From NCBI GenBank assembly GCA_030433335.1, contig JAUILL010000002.1, positions 124,001 through 188,000 on the forward strand: a stretch of 64,000 nucleotides of DNA. Direction: 5' to 3'. This document shows, piece after piece, positions 16,776 to 26,008 of the stretch. The notes beneath the pieces are model-generated. The model was not told the origin of the DNA. It ran no database searches and saw only the letters and a list, made by a program, of their open reading frames with translations. Every line of letters starts with the position of its first letter. The first letter of the stretch is position 1. The translations under genes and the position numbers were made by a program. This stretch comes from Alphaproteobacteria bacterium (GTDB taxonomy: Bacteria > Pseudomonadota > Alphaproteobacteria > Rhodobacterales > Rhodobacteraceae).

Positions 16776-17723
16776 ATGGTCGTAGAAAACACCCAGATTT
16801 TGGCGGACACCGACGCAGGCGTTCAGCACGCGAGCGATCTTTTGCGCGAAGGCCGCCTTGTCGCGCTGCCGACCGAGACGGTCTATGGACTCGCTGGGGA
16901 TGCACGGAACGATGCGGCCGTTGCTGCGATCTACGAGGCCAAAGGTCGCCCTAGTTTCAATCCGCTGATCGTTCACCTGCCCAGTATCGAGGCCGCACAT
17001 CACTACGTGGTCTGGAACGAAATGGCAGAGGCGCTGGCCCATGCCTACTGGCCCGGTCCGATGACGCTCGTGCTGCCGCTGAAAGAGGGTCACGGCCTGT
17101 CCCCGCTTGTGACCGCCGGACTGGAAACGGTTGCAATCCGCCTACCCGCCCACGACCTCGCGCGCAAAGTTCTGACCGTCAGCGACTGCCCGCTCGCCGC
17201 GCCTTCGGCCAATCCGTCGGGCAAGATCAGCCCCACAACGGCAGAGCACGTGATGGCCGGACTGAACGGTCGCATCGCCGCTGTTCTGGACGGCGGGCCC
17301 TGTCCTGTCGGTGTCGAGTCGACCATCATTGGGGTTTATGATGGAACCCCGCGTTTGCTGCGCCCCGGTGGCTTGTCGATTGAGGATGCGGAAAAGGCGC
17401 TAGGTGATCCCTTGGCCGGAGCAGGCAAAGGGATCACCGCCCCTGGCCAGTTGGTTTCGCACTACGCGCCCGGCGCCAAAGTCCGCCTGAACGCGACCAC
17501 CCGCGAAGGCGACGAATTGCTGCTGGGCTTCGGAGACATGGACTGCGATCTGAACCTGTCAGAAAGCGGCGACGTGACCGAGGCCGCGACGAACCTGTTC
17601 CCCGCGCTTCATACGTTGGATGCACTCGCGCCCCACGGGATCGCGGTCGCGCCGATTCCGAATCACGGATTGGGTCTGGCTATAAATGACCGCCTGAATC
17701 GCGCCGCAGCCCCCCGCGATTAA
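16776..17723 (+). CDS. tsaC: L-threonylcarbamoyladenylate synthase (Sua5/TsaC)
   Basis: It makes threonylcarbamoyl-AMP from Thr, bicarbonate and ATP, the first step of the t6A37 tRNA modification. The 315-residue protein is the two-domain Sua5 form. The YrdC domain opens with GRLVALPTETVYGLAGDA and EAKGRPSFNPLIVHL and ends around GGPCPVGVESTI. A linker and the C-terminal Sua5 domain follow (APGQLVSHYAPGAKVRL). I prefer ATG 16776 over an in-frame TTG at 16734, although neither has a strong ribosome site. It is divergent from the acyl-CoA dehydrogenase and its TAA shares the tetramer TTAA with the stop of yqgE. Confidence 0.92.
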   Translation: MVVENTQILADTDAGVQHASDLLREGRLVALPTETVYGLAGDARNDAAVAAIYEAKGRPSFNPLIVHLPSIEAAHHYVVWNEMAEALAHAYWPGPMTLVLPLKEGHGLSPLVTAGLETVAIRLPAHDLARKVLTVSDCPLAAPSANPSGKISPTTAEHVMAGLNGRIAAVLDGGPCPVGVESTIIGVYDGTPRLLRPGGLSIEDAEKALGDPLAGAGKGITAPGQLVSHYAPGAKVRLNATTREGDELLLGFGDMDCDLNLSESGDVTEAATNLFPALHTLDALAPHGIAVAPIPNHGLGLAINDRLNRAAAPRD

Positions 17724-18289
17724 GCGCGGCCTTGGCTCGCGGACAAGTTCAGCGCGTCGATGCCCATCGAGTGAAGTGCGCTCATCCATTTGTCCGTGTC
17801 AGCGGTGCCAAAGACCAGTTCCAACTCGGCATCACAGACGAGCCAGCCATTCTCTTGCAGCTCCTCTTCCAATTGGTTCGGCCCCCATCCCGCATAGCCC
17901 AAGGCCATAAGAGCGCTAGATGGCCCTTCGCCCCGCGCGAGCTCTTGCAAGATGTCCACAGTGGCTGTCATGCCAAAGCGTGAGTCGACTTTCAACGTGG
18001 CACTGTCTGACTGGTAATCGCTTGAATGTAGGACAAAACCACGGCCATGTTCGACCGGACCGCCATAGTGCACGATGATATTACGCGTGGACGGCCCCAG
18101 CGGAATATCCAGTTGCTCTAGCAGATCGCCGAGGACCACATCATCGGTCGGTTTGTTGACGATCAGGCCCATCGCACCCTCGTCAGAGTGGGCGCACAGA
18201 TAGACAACGCTCCGCTCGAAACGGGGGTCGCCCATTTCAGGCATTGCGATCAGAAGTTTGCCGGTCAGGTCTGTTGTGTTGCTGCTCAT
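17720..18289 (-). CDS. YqgE/AlgH family protein (DUF179)
   Basis: A 189-residue protein beginning MSSNTTDLTGKLLIAMPEMG. The family pattern is clear: AMPEMGDPRFERSVVYLCAH, then GAMGLIVNKP, VHYGGPVE and FVLHSSDY. The last third includes ALGYAGWGPNQLEEELQENG. The molecular role of AlgH/YqgE is unsettled; it is reported as a regulator in some pseudomonads. It overlaps the convergent tsaC by the 4-bp stop tetramer and lies 105 bp from the divergent DsbD-N-like gene. Confidence 0.9.
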   Translation of the reverse strand: MSSNTTDLTGKLLIAMPEMGDPRFERSVVYLCAHSDEGAMGLIVNKPTDDVVLGDLLEQLDIPLGPSTRNIIVHYGGPVEHGRGFVLHSSDYQSDSATLKVDSRFGMTATVDILQELARGEGPSSALMALGYAGWGPNQLEEELQENGWLVCDAELELVFGTADTDKWMSALHSMGIDALNLSASQGRA

Positions 18290-18394
18290 ACCTCATAGCA
18301 TGTGCTGCAATTCAGTCACTGGCAAGGCGTTCTGACATACTCTCTCGCTGCAATGTGACTTGGAAATTGGCAGGACACATCGCATTTGTATGAC

Positions 18395-19192
18395 ATGAAA
18401 CCATGCCGCGCCCTTACCCTGACCCTCGCTCTCTGTGCTGCTGCGCCCGCTTTGGCCGGAAGCTACGATAACACGATTCATCACCAGATCCTGTCTGGTT
18501 GGAAAGAAGCCGACGGCTCTCATATCGCAGCTCTGGATGTGACCTTGGCCCCCGGTTGGAAGACCTATTGGCGCGCACCCGGCGAGGCTGGCATCCCCCC
18601 CTACTTCGACTGGAGCGGGTCCGAGAACCTGAAATCCGTCGGTTTCATCTGGCCCGCGCCCGAGGTTTTCGAGAGCAGTGGTTACAAGACCATCGGGTAC
18701 AAAGGTGGCGTGGTTTTGCCCATGCGCCTCGTCCCGCAAGACCCGAGCAAACCGATCGTCCTGCGCGGTCAGGTCGACCTTGGGGTCTGCGAAGAAATCT
18801 GCATGCCGGTCACGCTGCCTTTTTCAGCAGATCTCCCGTTGCAGGGGCAACGCGACCCCAAGATCGCAGCAGCCATGGCCTCGCGTCCCTTTAACGAAAA
18901 AGAGGCCAGCGTGCGGGGCGTGGACTGTGACCTGGAACCGACAAGCACTGGTCTCGCGTTGAAAGCGACCCTCGCGATGCCGCCTGCAGGCATGAAGGAA
19001 AGCTCGGTCGTCGAGGTGAACAACCCGCGTATCTGGGTCGAACAAGAAGCCCCCCAGCGCAACGGGAACACGCTGCAAGTCTCGGCAAACCTGACGGCGA
19101 TTTCGGGTGGAACCATGATGGTCGACCGGTCGGCGATCACCTTTACCGTCTTGGGCAGTGATTACGCGGTCGAGATCAACGGCTGCGATTAA
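18395..19192 (+). CDS. Exported DsbD N-domain-like protein
   Basis: A 265-residue periplasmic protein with a Sec signal (CRALTLTLALCAAAPALAG) and a domain like the N-terminal disulfide-carrying domain of DsbD. Typical pieces are APGWKTYWRAPGEAGIPPYFD, PAPEVFESSGYKTIGYKGGVVLP and the redox pair in LGVCEEICMPV. It lacks the membrane and thioredoxin domains of full DsbD, so it would have to receive electrons from a CcdA- or DsbD-like partner elsewhere. The start is unsure: ATG 18395 has a better signal peptide, while a TTG 9 bp upstream sits nearer to AGGA. It converges on the RND permease gene with a 4-bp shared-stop overlap. Confidence 0.85.
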   Translation: MKPCRALTLTLALCAAAPALAGSYDNTIHHQILSGWKEADGSHIAALDVTLAPGWKTYWRAPGEAGIPPYFDWSGSENLKSVGFIWPAPEVFESSGYKTIGYKGGVVLPMRLVPQDPSKPIVLRGQVDLGVCEEICMPVTLPFSADLPLQGQRDPKIAAAMASRPFNEKEASVRGVDCDLEPTSTGLALKATLAMPPAGMKESSVVEVNNPRIWVEQEAPQRNGNTLQVSANLTAISGGTMMVDRSAITFTVLGSDYAVEINGCD

Positions 19193-22100
19193 GCCGCCCT
19201 GCGGCTGATCACAGTCGCGGTCACTGCGTATCCGATTAAAGACAGCACCAAGGCGCCGACTGCAAACACCGAAAACGCACCGCCCAACGTGGTGACCATC
19301 GGCACAGCCGCCGCCATCTGCGGCAGGGCAGCGCCAGTCACCGCAATCCACCCAATCGTCAACGCCCCCCAAACCGCAATCGCAAAGGCAGTCAACTGCG
19401 TGCCGCGTTGAACCGCAGGCACGCGCCGCGCTTTGGTTGCAGTCCGAGCAGCCCCGATCAAGCGGCCGATATCTGTCTGGATCGCGATCAGTGCAGGCAC
19501 GACAAGCAGAACAAGGAACATCCCAAAACCGAGGCCATAGGCCAGCGTGATCACCGTCGGCTTCAGGAATTGCGCGTCTGCCGATGTCTCGTACAGTAGC
19601 GGCGCGAGGCCCAGAACCGTGGTCAGCGTGGTCAGCAGGACAGGACGAAAACGATCTGTTGCGCCATCAATGATCGACGGGATGATGCCGCGCTCTTGGG
19701 CATACTCATCGATCGTGGTCACCAGAACAATCGAGTCGTTAATCACGATCCCCGTCATTCCAAGCAAACCGACCACCGTGAACATCGACAGTGGCACATC
19801 CCAAATGTAGTGCCCCCAAATCGCGCCAACGAGGCCAAAGGGAATAACGCTCATCACGACCAGGGGCCGAGACCAGCTCGAGAACACCCACGACAGGATC
19901 AGGTAGATCGTCAGCAGCACAAGGATCAGGCCCGTGCGAGCGTCGGACAGGAATTCATCCTCTTGCTCGGACAGGCCAGCGATCCGGAACTCCACCTGAT
20001 ACTCAGAGGCGATTTGCGGCAGTATATCCACTTCCAGAATGGTCTGGATCTCGGCAGCACGGGCCGGATCATCTTCGGAGATGTCACCGGTGATCGAGAT
20101 CAGGCGAATCCCGTTCTCGCGCCGCACGGTCGAAAACCCGTCGCGCCGTGTGACGTGGACAATATCCGAGAGGGGCACGTATTCGCCCTGCGCCGTGCGC
20201 ATCATCATCCGGTCCAGAAAATCGGCGGATTTTTCGCCATCGGGCAGTTCCACTCGAATGGTCGCGCTGCGCGGACCCAAGGGGTAACTGGCCGCTTCAA
20301 TTCCGTTCAGCCGGTTGCGGATTACGGAGCCAAGGCTGTCGATATCAAAGCCCAAAGCCTGCCCTTGCGCAGTCAGTTCCAGCACCAACTCTTGTTTGTC
20401 ATAGGCCAGATTATCCTCGACCGCGGACACTTCTGGGAACTGGATTAGGGCATCTTTCAGAGCCTCGGACGCGGCCTTCAGAGTTTCAGCTGTCGCGCCG
20501 TAGAATTGAACATCCAGAGCATCCCCACCCGGCCCAGAACGGAAGCCGCGGAAGCTGACAATCTCGGCCAGCGGATGTTGTTTGACCTCTTCCTGCAAAG
20601 CCGCGACGAATTCGAAACTTGAATAGGGGCGCGCATCGGCGTCTACAAGCTCGATCGCGATTGAGCCAAGCAGGTCACTATCCTTGTCCGCGCTACCGGA
20701 GATCGCGCGCCCTGTGTTGCCACCAATCTCGGCCACCGCGTAAGTCACCGGATTAACGCCATGCTCTTGCTCGAACCTCGCGGCAACGGCTTCGGTCGCT
20801 CGCTGCAGTTCACGCATCATCTCGATGCTTTCTGACCGGCTCGCCCCGTTGATCATCGCAAAGTTGCCCGAGACGCTGGACTGCTCTGGCGAATTGAAGA
20901 AGCGCCACGTGACTTTGCCCGAAATGAACAGCGCGGCCTGAGAGGCCAAGAGCACAATAGCGAGGGCCAAAACCGGATAGCGCAGCGTCACCACAGCCTG
21001 CATCATCCGGCGAAAGATCACGTCGCGCACCCAACGAAAGCCCTTGTTCACTTGGCGCGAGGGCCAGTCGTACCAATGGTTTTGCGCGGTGTGCGACAGC
21101 CCGTGGGACAGGTGGTTCGGCAGGATCAGGAAGCACTCGACCAGCGATGCAATCAGCACCACGATCACGGTGAACGGAATATCCGCGATCAGCTCGCCAA
21201 AGCGCCCGCCAATCGTGACCAGCCCGAAGAACGCGGTGACTGTTGTGATCGTGGCCGCGAAAACCGGCAATAGCATGCGTCGGGCAGCATTCTCGGCAGC
21301 GGTCACGGCGTCTTCGCCAAGGCGGCGCACCCTGAAATCTGCGTGCTCGCCCACGACGATGGCATCATCCACCACGATTCCCAAGGTGATGATCAGCGCA
21401 AAAAGCGAGATCATGTTGATGGTGATCCCAAAGGCATACATCAGCGCGATTCCCGCCAGCATCGCCACCGGAATACCCGCCGCGACCCAGAGCGCAATCC
21501 GAGCGTTCAGGAATAAAAACAGCAGCAAGACCACCAGTCCAAGGCCCATCAGACCGTTATCCTGCAGGATATTCAGACGGCCGGTGATCGCTTCGGCACG
21601 GGTGCGGATCAGGTCAATGCTCGTGCCCTCGGGCAAGGTCGCCTGCATCTGGGCCGCGACCTCTTCGACACTACGCTGAATGCCGATTGCGTCCCCAGTT
21701 GGCGAGCGGTCCACACGTATGGTGATCGCCGGATCAGACCCAACAAAGTAGGTCCGCGCACGGTCCACGCCCTCGACCCGCACATCGGCAATGTCGCCAA
21801 CGGTGAGCGATGTGCCGTCCTGATTGGACTGGAGCACGATGGCCGCGATCTGGTCGGCGCCGCGTTTTTCGATCCCAGTCCGGACGCGCGCGTTGGCCGA
21901 ATCCACATCACCCGCGGGGTTCGCGCTGACCTCGGCTGCGATGGCGCTCGCGATCTCTGCCATGCTCAGGTCGTGGGCGATCAGCTGGTAAGAGGGCACT
22001 TCGATCACGGTCTGAGGCGCAGCAACACCGCGGATGGTTGTCCGTGTGACGCCCGCATCAAACAGCCGGACCACGAATTCATCCGCGAACCGCGCCAATT

Positions 22101-22560
22101 GGTCGACCCCGATCGGGCCAGTGATCACCACATCGGTCACACGATCACGCCAGCCGCCACGCACGACCTGCGGGTCCTCGGCGTCTTCGGGCAGGTCGTT
22201 GACCTGATCTAGCGCGGACTGAACCTCGTCTACCGCGCGGTCGATGTCGTAGTCAGGCTCGAATTCGAGCGTGATAGTTGCGCCGCCCTCGCGGCTGGAC
22301 GAAGTGGCATCCGTGACCCCTTCGACCGCCAACAGGACCGGTTCCAAGAGCTGGACAATCGCGCCATCCACATCCTCGGCCCCTGCGCCATCCCAAGAGA
22401 TCGACACATCCAGATCGTCCACAACCACATCAGGAAAGAACTGGGCCCGCATCTGCGGGATCGCCAGCAAGCCCGACGCCAGCAGGATCACCAAGAGCAG
22501 GTTCGCCGCCGTCCCGTGGCGAGTGAAATACGAAAGAAGTCCGCGCCCCGAGCTTTGCAT
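19189..22560 (-). CDS. RND-family efflux permease (AcrB/MexF superfamily)
   Basis: A 1123-residue inner-membrane resistance-nodulation-division transporter. The usual plan is visible: first membrane helix near residues 14-34, a large periplasmic porter domain, a hydrophobic block with GLGLVVLLLFLFLNARIALW and LGIVVDDAIVVGEH, a second porter domain, and a matching second block with LGMTGIVINDSIVLV. The acidic residues of VDDAIVVGE are the expected proton-relay position of helix 4. It is driven by proton flux and exports drugs, lipids or other amphipathic compounds. The adaptor gene ends 3 bp before the start, so they are one operon. No outer-membrane factor gene is adjacent. Confidence 0.93.
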   Translation of the reverse strand: MQSSGRGLLSYFTRHGTAANLLLVILLASGLLAIPQMRAQFFPDVVVDDLDVSISWDGAGAEDVDGAIVQLLEPVLLAVEGVTDATSSSREGGATITLEFEPDYDIDRAVDEVQSALDQVNDLPEDAEDPQVVRGGWRDRVTDVVITGPIGVDQLARFADEFVVRLFDAGVTRTTIRGVAAPQTVIEVPSYQLIAHDLSMAEIASAIAAEVSANPAGDVDSANARVRTGIEKRGADQIAAIVLQSNQDGTSLTVGDIADVRVEGVDRARTYFVGSDPAITIRVDRSPTGDAIGIQRSVEEVAAQMQATLPEGTSIDLIRTRAEAITGRLNILQDNGLMGLGLVVLLLFLFLNARIALWVAAGIPVAMLAGIALMYAFGITINMISLFALIITLGIVVDDAIVVGEHADFRVRRLGEDAVTAAENAARRMLLPVFAATITTVTAFFGLVTIGGRFGELIADIPFTVIVVLIASLVECFLILPNHLSHGLSHTAQNHWYDWPSRQVNKGFRWVRDVIFRRMMQAVVTLRYPVLALAIVLLASQAALFISGKVTWRFFNSPEQSSVSGNFAMINGASRSESIEMMRELQRATEAVAARFEQEHGVNPVTYAVAEIGGNTGRAISGSADKDSDLLGSIAIELVDADARPYSSFEFVAALQEEVKQHPLAEIVSFRGFRSGPGGDALDVQFYGATAETLKAASEALKDALIQFPEVSAVEDNLAYDKQELVLELTAQGQALGFDIDSLGSVIRNRLNGIEAASYPLGPRSATIRVELPDGEKSADFLDRMMMRTAQGEYVPLSDIVHVTRRDGFSTVRRENGIRLISITGDISEDDPARAAEIQTILEVDILPQIASEYQVEFRIAGLSEQEDEFLSDARTGLILVLLTIYLILSWVFSSWSRPLVVMSVIPFGLVGAIWGHYIWDVPLSMFTVVGLLGMTGIVINDSIVLVTTIDEYAQERGIIPSIIDGATDRFRPVLLTTLTTVLGLAPLLYETSADAQFLKPTVITLAYGLGFGMFLVLLVVPALIAIQTDIGRLIGAARTATKARRVPAVQRGTQLTAFAIAVWGALTIGWIAVTGAALPQMAAAVPMVTTLGGAFSVFAVGALVLSLIGYAVTATVISRRAA

Positions 22561-22563
22561 CCC

Positions 22564-24009
22564 TTAGCTCCCCATCCGGCTTTCCAGCTGATCAATGGTC
22601 TCCTTGGATACGGTTTTTTCCTGCAATTCCGCTTTTATCCGTTCCTTGACCGCATCAGGCATTCGCGTATTCGCATCGACGTAAGCCAGCAGCGCCGCAC
22701 GCCGGTCGTCTGACAATTCAACCATTTCGAGCGGTGCTTCGGGCTGACCGAGGGCGCGCACCTTGATCCCTGTCCCGAGCAAGGGCGTGCGTTCTGCCAC
22801 AACCCGCTGACCAGCGAGGCCTTCGCCACGAACCAGAACGGTGTCGCCCTGACGGCGGAGCAGATCCACGGGGATCGCGCTCAGACGATCATCCTCGCCC
22901 ATAACCAGCACCGTCGGCAGCGAATCCACCGAAGTCGCGGGCAGACGGACCACATTCTCGAGCGCAGGCTCCATTGTCTCGACACGCACGAAGTCACCGG
23001 GTTTCAGGCCCCGAGGGTCATCAATGCGAGCAAACAGTTGTCGGCCGCTCTGCCCTTCGGCCACGGCAGCACTGGCGCGTGTCAGGGTCGCGGGGCGTTC
23101 GATGTTCCCCCCAGCCACATCCAGAACTACATTGGCCGGCGCTGGCCGAAGCGCCCCATTTTCATCCAAAAGACGGGCGAATTGTTCGGTCGAAACGCGG
23201 AAGCTGACTTCCAACAGCATAGGGTCCACCACGGTTGCCATCGCTTCGTTTTGCGACACGAGCCCCCCTTGGACCACATTCACAGCGGACAAAGCGCCGT
23301 CAAATCCGGCGCGGATCACGGTGTCATTCAAATCCCGTTCCGCCTCGTCCCGCGCAATCCGCGCCCGAGACAAGGCCGTTTTCGCCAGATCCACCCGCGC
23401 CTCGGCATTCGCCAACGCCTGCCGAGAAGACAGGACATTCGCACTTGCCTGCGCGACCGCGAGTTCCGCAGTTTCCACCGCAGAGGCACTCCCCACACCG
23501 CGGTTCTGCAGATCAAGCTGACGTTGCAGCGCCTTTTCCTGAAGGTCCGCCTGCCCCTTGGTCGCCGTCAGATCATCTTTGGCCAGCAACAACGCGCGAT
23601 CCGCATCGCGCACCTCTGCCTCTGCATCCAGCAGGTCGGCTTCGGCGCTGTGCAGGGCCGCCTCTGCTTCGGCGGGATCGATGCGCGCCAGTACCTCGCC
23701 CGCAGTGACCAGTCCGCCCTCGACGAAATTCTCGGCGACCTCAATTACGGTCCCAGCGGCAGAGGCACGAATTTCCAGCGTGCGGCGGCTTTGGACCTGA
23801 CCAAAGGCCTGCAAGACGGGTTGGATCGTATCAGGCTGCGCTTCGACGATGTTCACGGCAAAGACGCGCTCTTGGGCGGGTCGTCCGCGTGGGGAGTCCG
23901 CCAGCTTCTCTTGAACTGCGTCGCGCACCAACGCACCAGCCCAGACCAGCAAGGCCGCCGTCAGGGCCGCCAGAAATAGTCCCGTCATCGCCTGACGCAA
24001 AAAGCGCAT
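22564..24009 (-). CDS. RND efflux periplasmic adaptor (membrane fusion protein)
   Basis: A 481-residue HlyD/AcrA-type adaptor linking the RND permease to an outer-membrane channel. An N-terminal anchor (MRFLRQAMTGLFLAALTAAL) is followed by a lipoyl half-motif (IRASAAGTVIEVAENFVEGG), a long alpha-helical hairpin of heptads near residues 110-210 (Ala-, Glu- and Leu-rich), the second lipoyl half (IRAGFDGALSAVNVVQGGLV) and beta-barrel domains. ATG 24009 was chosen over an upstream in-frame start because GGGGGA lies directly before it and the signal anchor begins there. It precedes the permease gene by 3 bp. Confidence 0.92.
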   Translation of the reverse strand: MRFLRQAMTGLFLAALTAALLVWAGALVRDAVQEKLADSPRGRPAQERVFAVNIVEAQPDTIQPVLQAFGQVQSRRTLEIRASAAGTVIEVAENFVEGGLVTAGEVLARIDPAEAEAALHSAEADLLDAEAEVRDADRALLLAKDDLTATKGQADLQEKALQRQLDLQNRGVGSASAVETAELAVAQASANVLSSRQALANAEARVDLAKTALSRARIARDEAERDLNDTVIRAGFDGALSAVNVVQGGLVSQNEAMATVVDPMLLEVSFRVSTEQFARLLDENGALRPAPANVVLDVAGGNIERPATLTRASAAVAEGQSGRQLFARIDDPRGLKPGDFVRVETMEPALENVVRLPATSVDSLPTVLVMGEDDRLSAIPVDLLRRQGDTVLVRGEGLAGQRVVAERTPLLGTGIKVRALGQPEAPLEMVELSDDRRAALLAYVDANTRMPDAVKERIKAELQEKTVSKETIDQLESRMGS

Positions 24010-24121
24010 GGCCGTCCCCCGATCACAGAATGGTGTTCGTGAAAAGCATAGGTGCGGCGCGGCATATGCCAAGCCACAACACTGTTACGAGGTCAGACCC
24101 TCTTTCCGTCGCAGATAAAAG

Positions 24122-24559
24122 TCAAACGCAGAGTTGGGCTAACATCTGCTGCATCTGGGGAATGACGTCGAACCGCGCCACTTGGCCGCGGGTCAGGAAG
24201 CCGAAGCCTGCCCCCTCGCCCAAGGAAATCTCGGACGGATCAATCAGGCGCGTGCACCGATGGATATAGAGCGCCCCGTCCGCACGTTTGGTCGCAGGCA
24301 GGACGGCCCAAGGCATCAGCTCGTGCGCGGACAGAGAAATACCGGTTTCCTCTAGAAATTCACGACGAGCGGCGGTGAGCAGGTCCTCTCCCTCCTCGAC
24401 TGCGCCGCCAAACATGCTCCAACGGCCTGCGCCTGCCACATGGGGCAGATCATCACGCAACTGCATCAGCACGCGGCCCTGCACGTCGAAGGCCGCGACA
24501 ACGGCAGCTCGCCACCCGATCACCTCGGGGACGTTACCCACTTTGACAAATCCGGTCAT
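24122..24559 (-). CDS. Nudix hydrolase
   Basis: A 145-residue Nudix pyrophosphatase. The full Nudix box is present with consensus spacing: Gly52, Glu58, then RE at 66-67, EE at 70-71 and Gly73 in GGAVEEGEDLLTAARREFLE. Substrates are nucleoside diphosphates linked to another group; the exact one is unknown. The gene overlaps moaB by 4 bp, and the order glycosylase-moaB-nudix on one strand suggests a single transcript. Confidence 0.88.
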   Translation of the reverse strand: MTGFVKVGNVPEVIGWRAAVVAAFDVQGRVLMQLRDDLPHVAGAGRWSMFGGAVEEGEDLLTAARREFLEETGISLSAHELMPWAVLPATKRADGALYIHRCTRLIDPSEISLGEGAGFGFLTRGQVARFDVIPQMQQMLAQLCV

Positions 24560-25098
24560 TTGCGGCGCTTGTGCTCTTCGAGACGGGGCATGATTTCGAC
24601 GAAGTTACAGGGGCGATGGCGGTAGTCGAGCTGCCATTTCAGGATTTCGTCCCATGCGTCCTTGCACGCGCCCGGACTGCCCGGCAGGGCGAACATGTAG
24701 GTGCCATTGGCCACACCGCCAGTCGCGCGGCTTTGAACAGCAGAGGTGCCAATTTTCTGCATCGAGATCATGGTGAACACGGTGCCAAAGGCGTCGATCT
24801 CTTTCTCGTAAACATCGCGGTGGGCTTCGACGGTGACATCGCGGCCCGTCAAGCCCGTCCCTCCGGTCGAGATCACTACGTCGATCTCTGGCGTCTCGCT
24901 CCACATCCGAAGGCGCGAGGCGATCTCCTCGCGTTCGTCCTGCACGATCATGCGGTCAGCCAAAATGTGCCCTGCCTCTTGGATCCGCGCGACCAATACA
25001 TCTCCGCTCCGGTCCTCATCCATCGAGCGGGTGTCGCTGACGGTCAGAACGGCGATGCGGACGGGGATGAATTCCTTGGATTCATCGATGCGGCTCAT
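24556..25098 (-). CDS. moaB: Molybdenum cofactor biosynthesis protein MoaB
   Basis: A 180-residue MoaB/Mog-family protein, which binds molybdopterin and is thought to act in its adenylylation. The fold markers are VLTVSDTRSMDEDRSG, VISTGGTGLTGRDVTVEA, ALPGSPGACKDAWDEIL and a C-terminal NFVEIMPRLEEH. The ATG at 25098 overlaps the end of the glycosylase gene by 4 bp. The window also has moaD and moaE at 36.5-37.2 kb, so molybdopterin enzymes are clearly used by this organism. Confidence 0.93.
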   Translation of the reverse strand: MSRIDESKEFIPVRIAVLTVSDTRSMDEDRSGDVLVARIQEAGHILADRMIVQDEREEIASRLRMWSETPEIDVVISTGGTGLTGRDVTVEAHRDVYEKEIDAFGTVFTMISMQKIGTSAVQSRATGGVANGTYMFALPGSPGACKDAWDEILKWQLDYRHRPCNFVEIMPRLEEHKRRK

Positions 25099-25907
25099 GG
25101 TTTGGCCCTTTCATTCAGATGCGCGCGTAGGGTCAGAAGATCGGCCCAAGCCTCGCGCTTGGCGGCAGGGTTTCGGAGCAGAAAGGCGGGGTGGAACATA
25201 GGCAATGCGGGGCGGTCAAAGGCCCGCGTGAACTGCCCGCGCAAACGGGTGATCCCGCGCTTTCCCAGCGCCGCCTGACACGAGATGTTCCCCATCAGCA
25301 CAATCACATCCGGCGCCGCCAGTTGCACGTGACGCTGCACAAACGGCATCATCATCGCGATTTCTTGCGGGTTCGGATCGCGGTTCTGGGGCGGGCGCCA
25401 CGGCAAAACGTTGGTGATGTAAACACCATCCGCGCCATCTACCTGACGATCAAGGCCAATCGCTGCGACCATTCGGTCCAGTAATTGTCCCGCGCGTCCG
25501 ACAAATGGACGCCCCTCGCGGTCCTCATCCCTGCCAGGCGCTTCACCCAGAATCATCACGCGGGCTGCGGGATGTCCATCACAGAACACCATCTGCTTGG
25601 CCCCGCGTTTCAGGTCGCACAGGTCGAATCGCTCCATCGCATCGCGCAGCGCAGCCAGATCGTGACAGGCGTTCGCAGCTGCCTGCGCCTCGACCACCGG
25701 ATCTTTCTCTTCGATTTTCGGCGGGGGGGCGGCAGGCTTCTTGGGCATCTGCACGCCTGTGAGAGCAGCAGCTTCGGCAGCCTTTGCGGCTTCTTCGGCG
25801 GCGGCAAAGCGGTCCACAGGGTCATCGCACACGGCATCGGTCACGCCAGCCTCAAGCTGCCATGCCAGCGCCGCCAATGCGGCATGAGAATCCCAGTGTT
25901 CTTCCAT
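25095..25907 (-). CDS. Uracil-DNA glycosylase, family-4-like without most cluster cysteines
   Basis: A 270-residue DNA-repair glycosylase that removes uracil from DNA. The active-site loop is GEAPGRDEDREGRPFVGRAG and the C-terminal HPAFLLRNPAAKR matches the second motif. Only one of the four Fe-S cysteines of classical family-4 enzymes is visible (LCDLK); the others are Asp/Phe, Trp in LPWRPPQN and Met in IAMMMP. An Ala/Pro/Lys-rich linker at about 40-70 precedes the catalytic domain. I start at ATG 25907 because upstream residues are unlike the family. The 4-bp overlap with moaB suggests co-expression. The activity is likely but the cluster is probably absent. Confidence 0.82.
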   Translation of the reverse strand: MEEHWDSHAALAALAWQLEAGVTDAVCDDPVDRFAAAEEAAKAAEAAALTGVQMPKKPAAPPPKIEEKDPVVEAQAAANACHDLAALRDAMERFDLCDLKRGAKQMVFCDGHPAARVMILGEAPGRDEDREGRPFVGRAGQLLDRMVAAIGLDRQVDGADGVYITNVLPWRPPQNRDPNPQEIAMMMPFVQRHVQLAAPDVIVLMGNISCQAALGKRGITRLRGQFTRAFDRPALPMFHPAFLLRNPAAKREAWADLLTLRAHLNERAKP

Positions 25908-26008
25908 ACCGCGCAAGCTAGGGGCGCTTTCGTGCCGCGTAAAGGGACCCTGAGCCTTGCCGCAGGCCAAAGCCCTGCTATACCGTGCCCAACGACTACG
26001 GAGGTTCC

